From positions 682,001-746,000 of the forward strand of contig NZ_VFID01000007.1 in NCBI RefSeq assembly GCF_006542425.1: DNA of 64,000 bases, written 5' to 3'. Numbering within the stretch: position 1 is the first letter of the stretch; each line of letters opens with the position of its first letter. The DNA comes from Pseudoxanthomonas sp. z9. Its GTDB lineage: Bacteria > Pseudomonadota > Gammaproteobacteria > Xanthomonadales > Xanthomonadaceae. The notes beneath the pieces are model-generated. The model was not told where the DNA came from. It ran no database searches and worked only from the letters and a program-made list of their open reading frames with translations. Below, piece after piece: positions 7,408 through 15,905 of this stretch. Both the position numbers and the translations under genes were made by a program.

Positions 7408-8664
7408 TCAAATCGGCGTTTCGGTCAACTGGTCCATGCGGATGCGGTTGGCGAACAGCGAAAACGCCAGCGTGCCGGCCAGGCCGTTGGCGCGGCTGAC
7501 CCAGGTCGGCAGCCAGCGCGGCGGCGCCAGCACGCCGCCGTCGAACAGCGGTTCGAACAGGCTCACGTCTCCCAGCGTCATCTTGCCGGCGAACAGGCGC
7601 CGGCACAGTTGCAGGCGATCCCGTTGCAGCGAATGGCGGAAGAAGGTGTGCACGGCGATCAGCCCGCGCAGATAGACCGTGTCCTTGGTGAACGCCGCGC
7701 CGCCACTGGTGGGCACGCCGCGGAACACGCGTTGCGCCGAGGCGAAGCTCTCGGCCGGATGCTGGCCCGCCTCGCAGAAGTAGCGGTACACCTCGATGAA
7801 ATCCGCACCCGCCAGGGCCATCGCGATCGCCTCGATGCGCAGGCTGATCCGTTTCATCCGCTCGATGTCGATGCTGCCGGTGATCTGCTCGGCGAACGTG
7901 GCCAGCCCTTCCTGGGTCTCGGTGATCCGCGGCGACGACAGCGCCAGGCTCGGAAACAGCGGTTGCTCGCGGCCGTTGAGCGCGGTCAGCGAATGCACCA
8001 GCGCTTCGTGCTGAAGCAGTTGCCGGCGATCGTAGTCGCTGAACGCCGCGCCGTGACGCAGGCGGATGCGGGTGGCGCCGGCCGCCGCCTTGGCGATCAG
8101 ATCCGGATCCAGCTCCACCGTGATCACGCGGGCGTCGAAGAAATCATCCAGGTCGCCCTGCAACTGGAGCTGCAGCGCGGTCGCCGACACCGGGATCTGC
8201 TCTTCCGGCGCCAGCAGCTCGCGATCCATGTCCTGGGCGATGGCGATGAAGTGGCGGGCGGCGTCGCGGGTGGTCGGTCCGTTGCCGGGCAGGGGCGCTT
8301 CGGGCGTGCCGAACAGGGTGATCGAGTGCGCGGTCACGGCTGGCGTTCCCAGGCATTCCAGCAACTGCGCGGCGACCGACCAGCTGTCCACCGATTCGCG
8401 CAGATAGCGACCCAGCGGATGCGCCGGATCGGCGGCCTGCGCGACCGCTTCCAGTTCGCGGCGGGCCTCGCTGAAGTCCAGCTTCGGATACTCCACTTTC
8501 GGCAGGCGCGGATTGCCGCGCTCCATTCCTTCCAGGAATGGCGCCTGCAACGCGGCCGGCCAGCTCGCCAGGCTCAGCAGCTTGATGCCGCGCACCGCCT
8601 TGACCAGGCGCGCGTCCAGCGCGGCGTGATGGGTGATGTCGGGAGACAGGTTCATCGTGTCCAT
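7408..8664 (-). CDS. QEGLA-motif putative zinc peptidase (DUF1704/TIGR02421-like)
   Basis: Predicted 418-aa soluble protein of the family annotated as flavohemoglobin expression-modulating QEGLA motif protein. Seen: an HEXXXH motif HEALVH (H219/H224) and, about 28 residues on, TETQEGLATFAEQ with E252. The same arrangement defines the tyrosine carboxypeptidases of the MATCAP/KIAA0895 type, so a zinc carboxypeptidase-like fold is expected. The bacterial substrate is unknown and the flavohemoglobin link rests on family naming. The start at 8664 has GGAG seven bases upstream. The gene ends 1 bp from the ridA stop (convergent), and the REP array begins only 27 bp upstream of its start. Confidence 0.8.
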   Translation of the reverse strand: MDTMNLSPDITHHAALDARLVKAVRGIKLLSLASWPAALQAPFLEGMERGNPRLPKVEYPKLDFSEARRELEAVAQAADPAHPLGRYLRESVDSWSVAAQLLECLGTPAVTAHSITLFGTPEAPLPGNGPTTRDAARHFIAIAQDMDRELLAPEEQIPVSATALQLQLQGDLDDFFDARVITVELDPDLIAKAAAGATRIRLRHGAAFSDYDRRQLLQHEALVHSLTALNGREQPLFPSLALSSPRITETQEGLATFAEQITGSIDIERMKRISLRIEAIAMALAGADFIEVYRYFCEAGQHPAESFASAQRVFRGVPTSGGAAFTKDTVYLRGLIAVHTFFRHSLQRDRLQLCRRLFAGKMTLGDVSLFEPLFDGGVLAPPRWLPTWVSRANGLAGTLAFSLFANRIRMDQLTETPI

Positions 8665-8690
8665 GCCGATGCTCCGCGCGTGCCCCACCC

Positions 8691-10310
8691 TGTGGGAGCG
8701 ACGACGGTCGCGAGCTCTTGGCGGAAACCCCGAACGCGCCCAGCCTGGCCGCCTTCGCGACTCACGTCGCTCCCACAAGGGAGGGGATCGCGCATATGCA
8801 ACATCCTGGCAGCCTGCCTCGCATGCCTAATGCAACCTGTGGGAGCGACGTGAGTCGCGAGCTCTTCGCTGAAATCCCCAAGGCACCCAGCCTGGCCGCT
8901 TTCGCGACTCACGTCGCTCCCACAAGGGAGGGGGTCGCGCATATGCAACATCCTGGCAGCCTGCCTCGCATGCCTAATGCAACCTGTGGGAGCGACGTGA
9001 GTCGCGAGCTCTTCGCTGAAATCCCCAAGGCACCCAGCCTGGCCGCTTTCGCGACTCACGTCGCTCCCACAAGGGAGGGGGTCGCGCATATGCAACATCC
9101 TGGCAGCCTGCCTCGCATGCCTAATGCAACCTGTGGGAGCGACGTGAGTCGCGAGCTCTTCGCTGAAATCCCCAAGGCACCCAGCCTGGCCGCTTTCGCG
9201 ACTCACGTCGCTCCCACAAGGGAGGGGGTCGCGCATATGCAACATCCTGGCAGCCTGCCTCGCATGCCTAATGCAACCTGTGGGAGCGACGTGAGTCGCG
9301 AGCTCTTCGCTGAAATCCCCAAGGCACCCAGCCTGGCCGCTTTCGCGACTCACGTCGCTCCCACAAGGGAGGGGGTCGCGCATATGCAACATCCTGGCAG
9401 CCTGCCTCGCATGCCTAATGCAACCTGTGGGAGCGACGTGAGTCGCGAGCTCTTCGCTGAAATCCCCAAGGCACCCAGCCTGGCCGCTTTCGCGACTCAC
9501 GTCGCTCCCACAAGGGAGGGGGTCGCGCATATGCAACATCCTGGCAGCCTGCCTCGCATGCCTAATGCAACCTGTGGGAGCGACGTGAGTCGCGAGCTCT
9601 TCGCTGAAATCCCCAAGGCACCCAGCCTGGCCGCTTTCGCGACTCACGTCGCTCCCACAAGGGAGGGGGTCGCGCATATGCAACATCCTGGCAGCCTGCC
9701 TCGCATGCCTAATGCAACCTGTGGGAGCGACGTGAGTCGCGAGCTCTTCGCTGAAATCCCCAAGGCACCCAGCTTGGCCGCTTTCGCGACTCACGTCGCT
9801 CCCACAAGGGAGGGGGTCGCGCATGTGCAACATCCTGGCAGCCTGCCTCGCATGCCTAATGCAACCTGTGGGAGCGACGTGAGTCGCGAGCTCTTCGCTG
9901 AAATCCCCAAGGCACCCAGCTTGGCCGCTTTCGCGACTCACGTCGCTCCCACAAGGGAGGGGGTCGCGCATGTGCAACATCCTGGCAGCCTGCCTCGCAT
10001 GCCTAATGCAACCTGTGGGAGCGACGTGAGTCGCGAGCTCTTCGCTGAAATCCCCAAGGCACCCAGCCTGGCCGCTTTCGCGACTCACGTCGCTCCCACA
10101 AGGGAGAGGGTGGCGCATCTGCAACATCCTGGCAGCCTGCCTCGCATGCCTAATGCAACCTGTGGGAGCGACGTGAGTCGCGAGCTCTTCGCTGAAATCC
10201 CCAAGGCACCCAGCCTGGCCGCTTTCGCGACTCACGTCGCTCCCACAAGGGAGGGGGTCGCGCATGTACAACATCCTGGCAGCCGGCCTGGCAAGCCGTC
10301 TCGCATGCCC
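8691..10310. repeat. Tandem array: 11 copies of a 147-bp REP-pair (BIME-like) unit
   Basis: Units start at 8691, 8838, 8985, 9132, 9279, 9426, 9573, 9720, 9867, 10014 and 10161, exactly 147 bp apart. Each holds a 23-bp REP beginning TGTGGGAGCGACGTGAG, a 41-bp linker, the perfect reverse complement of the REP, and a 60-bp spacer. Copies 2-7 look identical; copies 8-9 share two substitutions; copies 1, 10 and 11 diverge, and copy 11 has a small insertion in its spacer. The array fills the gap between rsgA and the QEGLA gene, both on the minus strand. Because 147 is divisible by three, long frames stay open on both strands; these are not believed to be genes. GTGG-headed palindromes are typical of REP elements mobilised by RAYT transposases, but no RAYT gene is in the window. 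Confidence 0.97.
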
Positions 10311-10339
10311 ACAGGGCGGGTGGCGAAGATGACGGCGCA

Positions 10340-11467
10340 TCAGTGGCGTCCGTATTTGTCGTCCAGGCGCTTGTTGAGCGCCTTGACCTGCACGCGGGCT
10401 TCGGCCTTCTGCGCCAGGCGGGTGGCCAGCTTGCCGGCCGCGCTGGCGACCTCGTCACGGAGCTTCAGGTAATTGAGGAAGCGTTCCTCGTCCAGCTCGC
10501 CACGCTCGATCGCCGCGCGCACGGCGCAGCCCGGTTCGCGCTGGTGCGAGCAGTCGCGGAAGCGGCATTGTTCGGCCAGCGCCTCGATGTCGGCGAATCC
10601 GCCTTCGACCAGATCCTCTTCGCCGGTCGGTTTGAGCTCGCGCATGCCGGGGGTGTCGATCAGGCAGGCGCCGGAGGGCAGCGGCATCAGCGCGCGATGG
10701 GTGGTGGTGTGGCGACCGCGCGAATCGCTCTCGCGGACCTCGCCGGTCTTCATCCGGTCGTCGCCCAGCAGGGTATTGGTGAGGGTGGACTTGCCCGCGC
10801 CCGAGGAACCGACCAGCACTACCGTATGGCCCGGCTGCAGCCAGGGCGCCAGCACCGCCACGCCGTCGGGATCCTTGGCGTTGAGCGCGAACACCGGCAC
10901 GTCCTGCGCGGTCACGTCGGCCAGCGCTTCGATGGCATCGCTCGCGTGTTCATGGCGGTCGGCCTTGGTCAGCACCACCACCGGCTGCGCCCCGCCGCTG
11001 CCGACCAGCAGCAGGTAACGTTCGATCCGGCGCGGATTGAAGTCCGCGTCCAGGCCCGAAACGATGAAGACGGCATCCACGTTGGCGGCGATGACCTGCT
11101 GCTGGTAGTGCTCGCCGGCCGCGCCGCGCTTGATGCCGGTGTGCCGTGGCAGCAGGGCGACGATGCGCTTGCCTTCCAGCAGCACCCAGTCGCCGACCGC
11201 CGGGCGCTCATGGGCGGGGGAACCCGCCTTGCGGAAGCCCGGCCGGCGCTGCCATTCGGGCAGGGATTCGGCCTTGATGGCGGTGTCCGGGCCGTCGGCC
11301 ACGACATACCCCGAGCGATGCTGTTCGGTCACCCTCGCCGGTCGCGCCTCGGGGTGGGCCGCCAGCAGGGCCGCCCAGGCCGGGTCCTCCGGCGTACCGG
11401 GCCAGGGCCAGCCGATGGCGCGCAGGGAGGCGAGGTCGAGGGGGGCGTGTGCGGGATTTGCGGGCAT
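10340..11467 (-). CDS. rsgA: Ribosome small-subunit-dependent GTPase A (RsgA/YjeQ)
   Basis: Late 30S-subunit maturation GTPase, 375 aa. Order: N-terminal OB-like region (about 40-115, including AVGDWVLLEG), then a circularly permuted GTPase with VLTKAD (G4), the P-loop GSSGAGKST, the switch region GRHTTTHRAL and DTPGMREL (G3), then a C-terminal zinc knuckle with Cys-His residues (CRFRDCSHQREPGC). All key residues are present. It diverges from alaA with a 90-bp gap. Its 3' end abuts the REP array, which may act as transcript end or stabiliser. Confidence 0.96.
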   Translation of the reverse strand: MPANPAHAPLDLASLRAIGWPWPGTPEDPAWAALLAAHPEARPARVTEQHRSGYVVADGPDTAIKAESLPEWQRRPGFRKAGSPAHERPAVGDWVLLEGKRIVALLPRHTGIKRGAAGEHYQQQVIAANVDAVFIVSGLDADFNPRRIERYLLLVGSGGAQPVVVLTKADRHEHASDAIEALADVTAQDVPVFALNAKDPDGVAVLAPWLQPGHTVVLVGSSGAGKSTLTNTLLGDDRMKTGEVRESDSRGRHTTTHRALMPLPSGACLIDTPGMRELKPTGEEDLVEGGFADIEALAEQCRFRDCSHQREPGCAVRAAIERGELDEERFLNYLKLRDEVASAAGKLATRLAQKAEARVQVKALNKRLDDKYGRH

Positions 11468-11557
11468 GGCGGGATTCTAGACGCCTGTTAAACCGGGCGG
11501 CGCGCGGCTGCATAAATTTCCGTTAAGCTGGCCGTCCAACTCTCCAAAACCATTGCC

Positions 11558-12835
11558 ATGTCTGCCCCGTCCCCCTTCCAGCTGCCCGTGCGCGAGCGCC
11601 TCTCCGAAGTCCGTTACGAAATCCGTGGCGAGCTGGCTCGGCGAGCTCGTGAGCTGGAGGCCCAGGGACGCAAGCTGATCAAGCTGAACATCGGCAACCC
11701 CGGCGCCTTCGGTTTCCGCGCCCCGGCGCACCTGCAGAAGTCGATCGTGGGCGACATCGACCACACCGACCCCTATACCCACCAGCAGGGCCTGCCGGCC
11801 GCGCGCGAAGCCGTCGCCGCCGCCTACACCCGGCGCGGCACCCCGCATGCCAGCGCGGACCGCGTGTTCATGGGCAACGGCGTCAGCGAGCTGATCGACG
11901 TGTCGCTGCGCGCGCTGCTCAATCCCGGCGACGAAGTACTGGTGCCGTCGCCCGACTACCCGTTGTGGTCGGCCGCCACCATCCTCAACGACGGCCGTCC
12001 GGTCTATTACCGCTGCACGCCGGAAAACGGCTTCCTGCCGGATCCCGGTGAAATCGAACAGCTGATCTCCTCGCGCACCAAGGCGATCGTGCTGATCAAC
12101 CCGAACAACCCGACCGGCGCGATCTATCCGCGCGAACTGCTCGAGCGGATCGTCGCCATCGCGATCAAGCACAAGCTGCTGCTGATGGTCGACGAAATCT
12201 ACGACCAGGTGCTGTACGACGGCGCGCGTTTCGAGCCGGTCGCGCCGCTGGCCGGCGATCATCCCTGCATCACCTTCAGCGGCCTGAGCAAGGTGCACCG
12301 CGCCTGCGGCTGGCGGGTGGGCTGGGCAGTGGTGTCCGGCAGCATCGAGCGGGTACGCGAGTACCTGCAGGCGATGGATCTGCTGAGCGCGCTGCGCCTG
12401 TGCGCCAACGTGCCCGGCCAGTACGCGGTGGAAGCCGCGGTCAACGGCCCGGACACCATCACCGAACTCTGTTCGCCGGGCGGACGCCTGTACGAGACCC
12501 GCCGCGCGATCATCGAGGCCTGCGACGCCAGCGAGCACCTGGAACTGGTGCGTCCGGACGCGGCGCTGTACGCGTTCCCGGCGGTGGTCGGCGATGCTGC
12601 CAAGGGCTTCGACGATCACGCCTTCGCCCTGGACCTGCTGGAAACCGAAGGCGTGCTGGTGGTGCCCGGTTCGAGCTTCAATGTGCCCTACCGCAACCAC
12701 TTCCGCGTCACCTTCCTGCCCGAGGCGGCGGTGATGCGCGAAGTCTTCGTCCGCATCGGCCGTGCACTTGACCGCCGCGCCGAGGCCGCCACCAAGGTGG
12801 TGCCGCTCAAGGGACGCCGCCCCGCCGCGGCCTGA
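11558..12835 (+). CDS. alaA: Alanine-type PLP aminotransferase (AlaA-like)
   Basis: Class I/II fold type I aminotransferase, 425 aa, resembling E. coli AlaA (YfbQ), which makes alanine from pyruvate and glutamate. Seen: LIKLNIGNPGAFGF at the N-terminus, INPNNPTGAIYP, the VDEIYDQVLYDG region, and the PLP lysine K245 in SGLSKVHRACGWRVGW. Length and motif order match the family. The C-terminal tail (VVPLKGRRPAAA) is slightly extended. It is followed 7 bp later by a small gene of unknown role. A CATAAAT -10-like element occurs in the divergent gap with rsgA. Confidence 0.9.
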   Translation: MSAPSPFQLPVRERLSEVRYEIRGELARRARELEAQGRKLIKLNIGNPGAFGFRAPAHLQKSIVGDIDHTDPYTHQQGLPAAREAVAAAYTRRGTPHASADRVFMGNGVSELIDVSLRALLNPGDEVLVPSPDYPLWSAATILNDGRPVYYRCTPENGFLPDPGEIEQLISSRTKAIVLINPNNPTGAIYPRELLERIVAIAIKHKLLLMVDEIYDQVLYDGARFEPVAPLAGDHPCITFSGLSKVHRACGWRVGWAVVSGSIERVREYLQAMDLLSALRLCANVPGQYAVEAAVNGPDTITELCSPGGRLYETRRAIIEACDASEHLELVRPDAALYAFPAVVGDAAKGFDDHAFALDLLETEGVLVVPGSSFNVPYRNHFRVTFLPEAAVMREVFVRIGRALDRRAEAATKVVPLKGRRPAAA

Positions 12836-12842
12836 TGGCGTG

Positions 12843-13346
12843 ATGTCCGGAGTCGACTGGAACCTGCTACACGATGCCTATGGGAGGGCAGCGGGAATTC
12901 CCCTGCTCCTCCAGCAACTCGATGACTTTCCAGCCGAGCCGGAAGCCGAGAGCGAACCCTGGTTTACTCTCTGGAGCACGCTTTGCCATCAAGGCGATGT
13001 CTATTCCGCATCCTTCGCTGCGGTAGTGGCGATGGATGCGATTCTGGCCAAGGCCCCGGAACGGGCCACACCCAGTTTCTTCGGGCTCCCGGCCTGCATC
13101 GAGATTGCCCGCACCAATAAGGGGCACGAAGTTCCAAAGCAATTCGCACAGCCCTATTGGGCGGCGCTGGAAGGCCTCGCTCGTTCCGCCCTTGTATATC
13201 TTCGGGACGGGAAGGAGCAGGATACGCGGGCATCCGCGCTGTCGCTGATCGCGGCTTCCGTGGGTGAAGCCCGCATCGCCGAGGTACTTCTGGAAGTCCA
13301 GGAAGATGCCTTGAACGATCTTCTTGAATGGCTCCGTTCACGCTGA
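12843..13346 (+). CDS. Unknown protein, helical, possible orphan immunity-type
   Basis: A 167-aa soluble, mostly helical, acidic protein with no signal peptide or catalytic motif. The stretch WFTLWSTLCHQGDVYSASF resembles the LW..LCHQG.VY.A pattern I associate with HEAT-like proteins found near polymorphic toxins; this is recall, not a search. No toxin gene is adjacent. Base composition looks lower in GC than the flanking genes, with codons such as AAT, TTT and ATT, hinting at later arrival. The ATG at 12843 lies 7 bp after the alaA stop. Function unassigned. Confidence 0.7.
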   Translation: MSGVDWNLLHDAYGRAAGIPLLLQQLDDFPAEPEAESEPWFTLWSTLCHQGDVYSASFAAVVAMDAILAKAPERATPSFFGLPACIEIARTNKGHEVPKQFAQPYWAALEGLARSALVYLRDGKEQDTRASALSLIAASVGEARIAEVLLEVQEDALNDLLEWLRSR

Positions 13347-13357
13347 AGAGCGCTCTC

Positions 13358-14002
13358 ATGGCCACGATACACACCACCGCCCTGCTGCCCGAGTTGAGCT
13401 ACCTGGCGCTCGGCGACTCCTACACCATCGGCGAGTCGGTACCCGAAAACGGGCGCTGGCCGGTGCAGCTTGCGCAGGCGCTGCGCAACGAAGGCATTCC
13501 GCTGGCGGATCCGCGCATCATCGCCACCACCGGCTGGAGCACCGACGAACTGGACGCGGCGATCACCGCGCAGGAACCGCTTGGCATGCACGATTTCGTG
13601 AGCCTGCTGATCGGCGTCAACAACCAGTACCGCGGTCGCGGCGTCGAGGAGTACCGGGTGCAGTTCGCGGCGCTGCTGTGGCGCGCGATCGGTTTCGCCG
13701 GCAACCGGCCGGAACGGGTGCTGGTGCTGTCGATTCCCGACTGGGGCGTGACCCCGTTTGCGGTGAAGGAAGGCCGCGATACCGCCCGCATCGCGCGCGA
13801 ACTGGATGCCTACAACGAAGCCGCCCGCCAGGCCTGCGCGCAACGCGGCGTCGCCTTCGTCGATATCACCGCGGTCAGCCGCGCGCGCGGCACCGAAACC
13901 GCGATGCTCGCCGACGATGGCCTGCATCCGTCCGCAGCGATGTACGCGGAATGGACCCGGCTAGCCCTGCCGGTGGCGCACCGCCTGCTCGCCCACGCCT
14001 GA
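13358..14002 (+). CDS. SGNH/GDSL-type hydrolase
   Basis: A 214-aa SGNH-fold esterase/lipase-like enzyme without an obvious signal peptide. Block I LALGDSYTIGES gives the nucleophile S21, block III is GVNNQYRG (GxND-like), and block V DDGLHPS gives catalytic D187 and H190. It is expected to hydrolyse an ester or acyl group; substrate unknown. The start at 13358 avoids overlap with the preceding gene; an alternative ATG at 13328 would add ten residues. It follows the alaA / unknown pair on the same strand and converges on the deacetylase gene at 14034. Confidence 0.85.
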   Translation: MATIHTTALLPELSYLALGDSYTIGESVPENGRWPVQLAQALRNEGIPLADPRIIATTGWSTDELDAAITAQEPLGMHDFVSLLIGVNNQYRGRGVEEYRVQFAALLWRAIGFAGNRPERVLVLSIPDWGVTPFAVKEGRDTARIARELDAYNEAARQACAQRGVAFVDITAVSRARGTETAMLADDGLHPSAAMYAEWTRLALPVAHRLLAHA

Positions 14003-14033
14003 TCCCGTCGCGCAGAGCCGGGCTTGCCCGGCG

Positions 14034-14828
14034 CTACGGGGAATCCGCAGGCTCGGATGGCACCACGGTGGCATAGCCTTCCCGCGCCAGCCATTCCAGC
14101 AGGCGCGCGAGGATTTCGACGTTGTGCCCGTGCGCGGCGCCTTCATGCAGCAGCACGATCGCGCCGGGCGCGATGTCGCGCGTCAACCGCGCCAGCACCT
14201 GGTCCGGATCGCAATCCACGCCGTCGAACCCGCGCGCGCTCCAGGCGACACGCGCCAGGCGGTGGCGCTTGAGCGACAACCCGACGAAGGGATTGGTCAT
14301 CCCCACCACCGAACGGAACCAGCGCGGCGTCTGCCCGGATACCACCGTCAGCAGCGACTGGTTGCGGCCGATCTCGTCCTCCATCGCCGCCGGACCGAGC
14401 CGCCAGAAGCGGGTATCCGGATGGCTGGCGCTGTGATTGCCGATGCCATGCCCGCGGCGGAGGATGTCCCGCACCCGCTCCGGCTGCGCCACCGCGCGTT
14501 CGCCGACCAGGAAGAACGTGGCGCGCGCGTCATGGCGTTCCAGCAGATCCAGGATCGGACCGGTATCGGCGGACGGCCCGTCGTCGATGGTCAGCCAGAC
14601 CTCGCGCCGCGCCGTCGGCAGGCGGGACAGCGCCGGGCACAGCAGGGTCGCGCGGGGGTACAGGGTCGCCCAGACCACGGTCAGGTGGGTCAGCAGCATC
14701 GCCGGCAGGCCGATCCGCCATCCCCAGCGCCACCACAGCGCCACCACCGCCACTTGCGACAACGCCAACAGGCCCAATATCAAGCCGGGCCGGCGCGGGA
14801 CGCGATGCAGTGTTCTTGCGCGGGTCAT
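14034..14828 (-). CDS. Membrane-anchored NodB polysaccharide deacetylase
   Basis: A 264-aa carbohydrate-esterase-4-like protein. Two hydrophobic segments near residues 15-60 (LILGLLALSQVAVVALWWRW and the LLTHLTVVWATLY stretch) anchor it, followed by a NodB domain with motif 1 TIDDGPSADT (catalytic and metal Asp pair), motif 2 NHSASH (HxxxH metal ligands) and the C-terminal LLHEGAAHG motif. It likely removes N- or O-acetyl groups from peptidoglycan, LPS or another glycan on the outer face of the inner membrane. The start at 14828 is preceded by GGGG; an ATG at 14843 is also in frame. It diverges from the glutaredoxin gene at 14883. Confidence 0.85.
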   Translation of the reverse strand: MTRARTLHRVPRRPGLILGLLALSQVAVVALWWRWGWRIGLPAMLLTHLTVVWATLYPRATLLCPALSRLPTARREVWLTIDDGPSADTGPILDLLERHDARATFFLVGERAVAQPERVRDILRRGHGIGNHSASHPDTRFWRLGPAAMEDEIGRNQSLLTVVSGQTPRWFRSVVGMTNPFVGLSLKRHRLARVAWSARGFDGVDCDPDQVLARLTRDIAPGAIVLLHEGAAHGHNVEILARLLEWLAREGYATVVPSEPADSP

Positions 14829-14882
14829 GCCCCATGATGCCATGGAGCGTAAAATTCCCTTTCCGCCTTCCGGTAGCCGTCC

Positions 14883-15812
14883 ATGTCCCTCGACCCCGCC
14901 CTGCGCGCCCGTATCGAATCCCTCCTGCAGTCCAACCGCGTGGTGCTGTTCATGAAGGGCCAGCCCAACATGCCGCAATGCGGCTTTTCGGCCAAGGCGG
15001 TCGGCGCGCTCGGCGCGCTGGGCGTGGACTACGCGCACGTCAATGTGCTGGCCGACCAGGAAATTCGCGAAGGCATCAAGGCCTACGGCGACTGGCCGAC
15101 CATCCCGCAGTTGTATGTCGACGGCGAACTGGTCGGCGGCAGCGACATCATCGAGCAGATGACCAATTCCGGCGAACTGGCCAGCCTGCTCGGCCTGGAC
15201 GCGCCGGACCGCACCCCGCCGGCGATCACCATCACCCCGGCCGCCGCGGAGATGCTGAAGAACGCGGTCGCCGATGCCGGCCCAGGCGCCGCGCTGGCGC
15301 TGGCGATCAACGCCCAGTTCCAGCCCAACTTCCAGTTGGCCCAGTTCGACGCCAACGCCATCGCCGCCGAGTCCAACGGCGTGCGCGTGCAGTTCGATCT
15401 CGGCAGCGCGCGCCGCGCCGACGGCATCACCATCGACTGGGTCGACGACATCCGCGGCAAGGGCCTGGCCATCGACAACCCGAACGCGCCCAAGCCGGTG
15501 CAGGCGCTCTCGCCGATGGAGGCCGATGCCAAGGTCCGCGCCGGCGAAGTGCTGCTGGTGGATGTACGCCCCGCCGACGAGCGCGCCGTCGCGGCGGTCT
15601 CCGTTCCGTTCAAGACCTTCGACGGCAACGGCCGCGCGGATCTGGAAAACCTGCCCAAGGACACCGCGTTGGCATTCCTGTGCCGCAGCGGCGGCCGCAG
15701 CCAGCAGGCTGCCGAGGAGTTCCGCGCCCGTGGCTTCACCCGGGTCTACAACGTCACCGGCGGCATCAACGCCTGGGCCGACGAGGTCGACGGCACGATC
15801 AGCAAGTACTGA
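14883..15812 (+). CDS. grxD: Monothiol glutaredoxin - IscA-like - rhodanese fusion
   Basis: A 309-aa three-part protein. Residues about 1-105 are a Grx4-type monothiol glutaredoxin with the CGFS motif (C33-S36), which in this family binds [2Fe-2S] with glutathione and BolA. Residues about 115-205 resemble an A-type Fe-S carrier fold (TPAAAEMLKNAV; GITIDWVDDI) but lack its cysteines. Residues about 210-305 are a rhodanese domain with active C267 in LCRSGGRS. The fusion suggests one chain linking sulfur handling with Fe-S cluster storage or delivery. A terminator follows directly, so the gene is probably monocistronic. Confidence 0.92.
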   Translation: MSLDPALRARIESLLQSNRVVLFMKGQPNMPQCGFSAKAVGALGALGVDYAHVNVLADQEIREGIKAYGDWPTIPQLYVDGELVGGSDIIEQMTNSGELASLLGLDAPDRTPPAITITPAAAEMLKNAVADAGPGAALALAINAQFQPNFQLAQFDANAIAAESNGVRVQFDLGSARRADGITIDWVDDIRGKGLAIDNPNAPKPVQALSPMEADAKVRAGEVLLVDVRPADERAVAAVSVPFKTFDGNGRADLENLPKDTALAFLCRSGGRSQQAAEEFRARGFTRVYNVTGGINAWADEVDGTISKY

Positions 15813-15833
15813 CCGATCCATTTCCGAAAGAAG

Positions 15834-15862
15834 AGACGGCGCCGGAAGGCGCCGTTTCTTTT
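15834..15862 (+). terminator. Intrinsic terminator of the glutaredoxin gene
   Basis: Perfect 8-bp stem ACGGCGCC / GGCGCCGT with loop GGAA, followed by TTTCTTTT, 22 bp downstream of the stop codon. It has all parts of a Rho-independent terminator. Confidence 0.9.
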
Positions 15863-15905
15863 GCCGCGCGCTTGGGGACCTGAGCCGGTCCGGACTTCCC
15901 GCGGA

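Noticed and set aside
8691..10310. CRISPR array
   Set aside because: The whole 147-bp unit repeats, spacers are the same in every copy, and no cas genes are present.
8718..10472. 584-codon plus-strand frame through the repeat array
   Set aside because: It consists of REP palindromes read in frame because the unit is 147 bp; the complementary strand is open too. No ribosome site and no protein-like selection visible.
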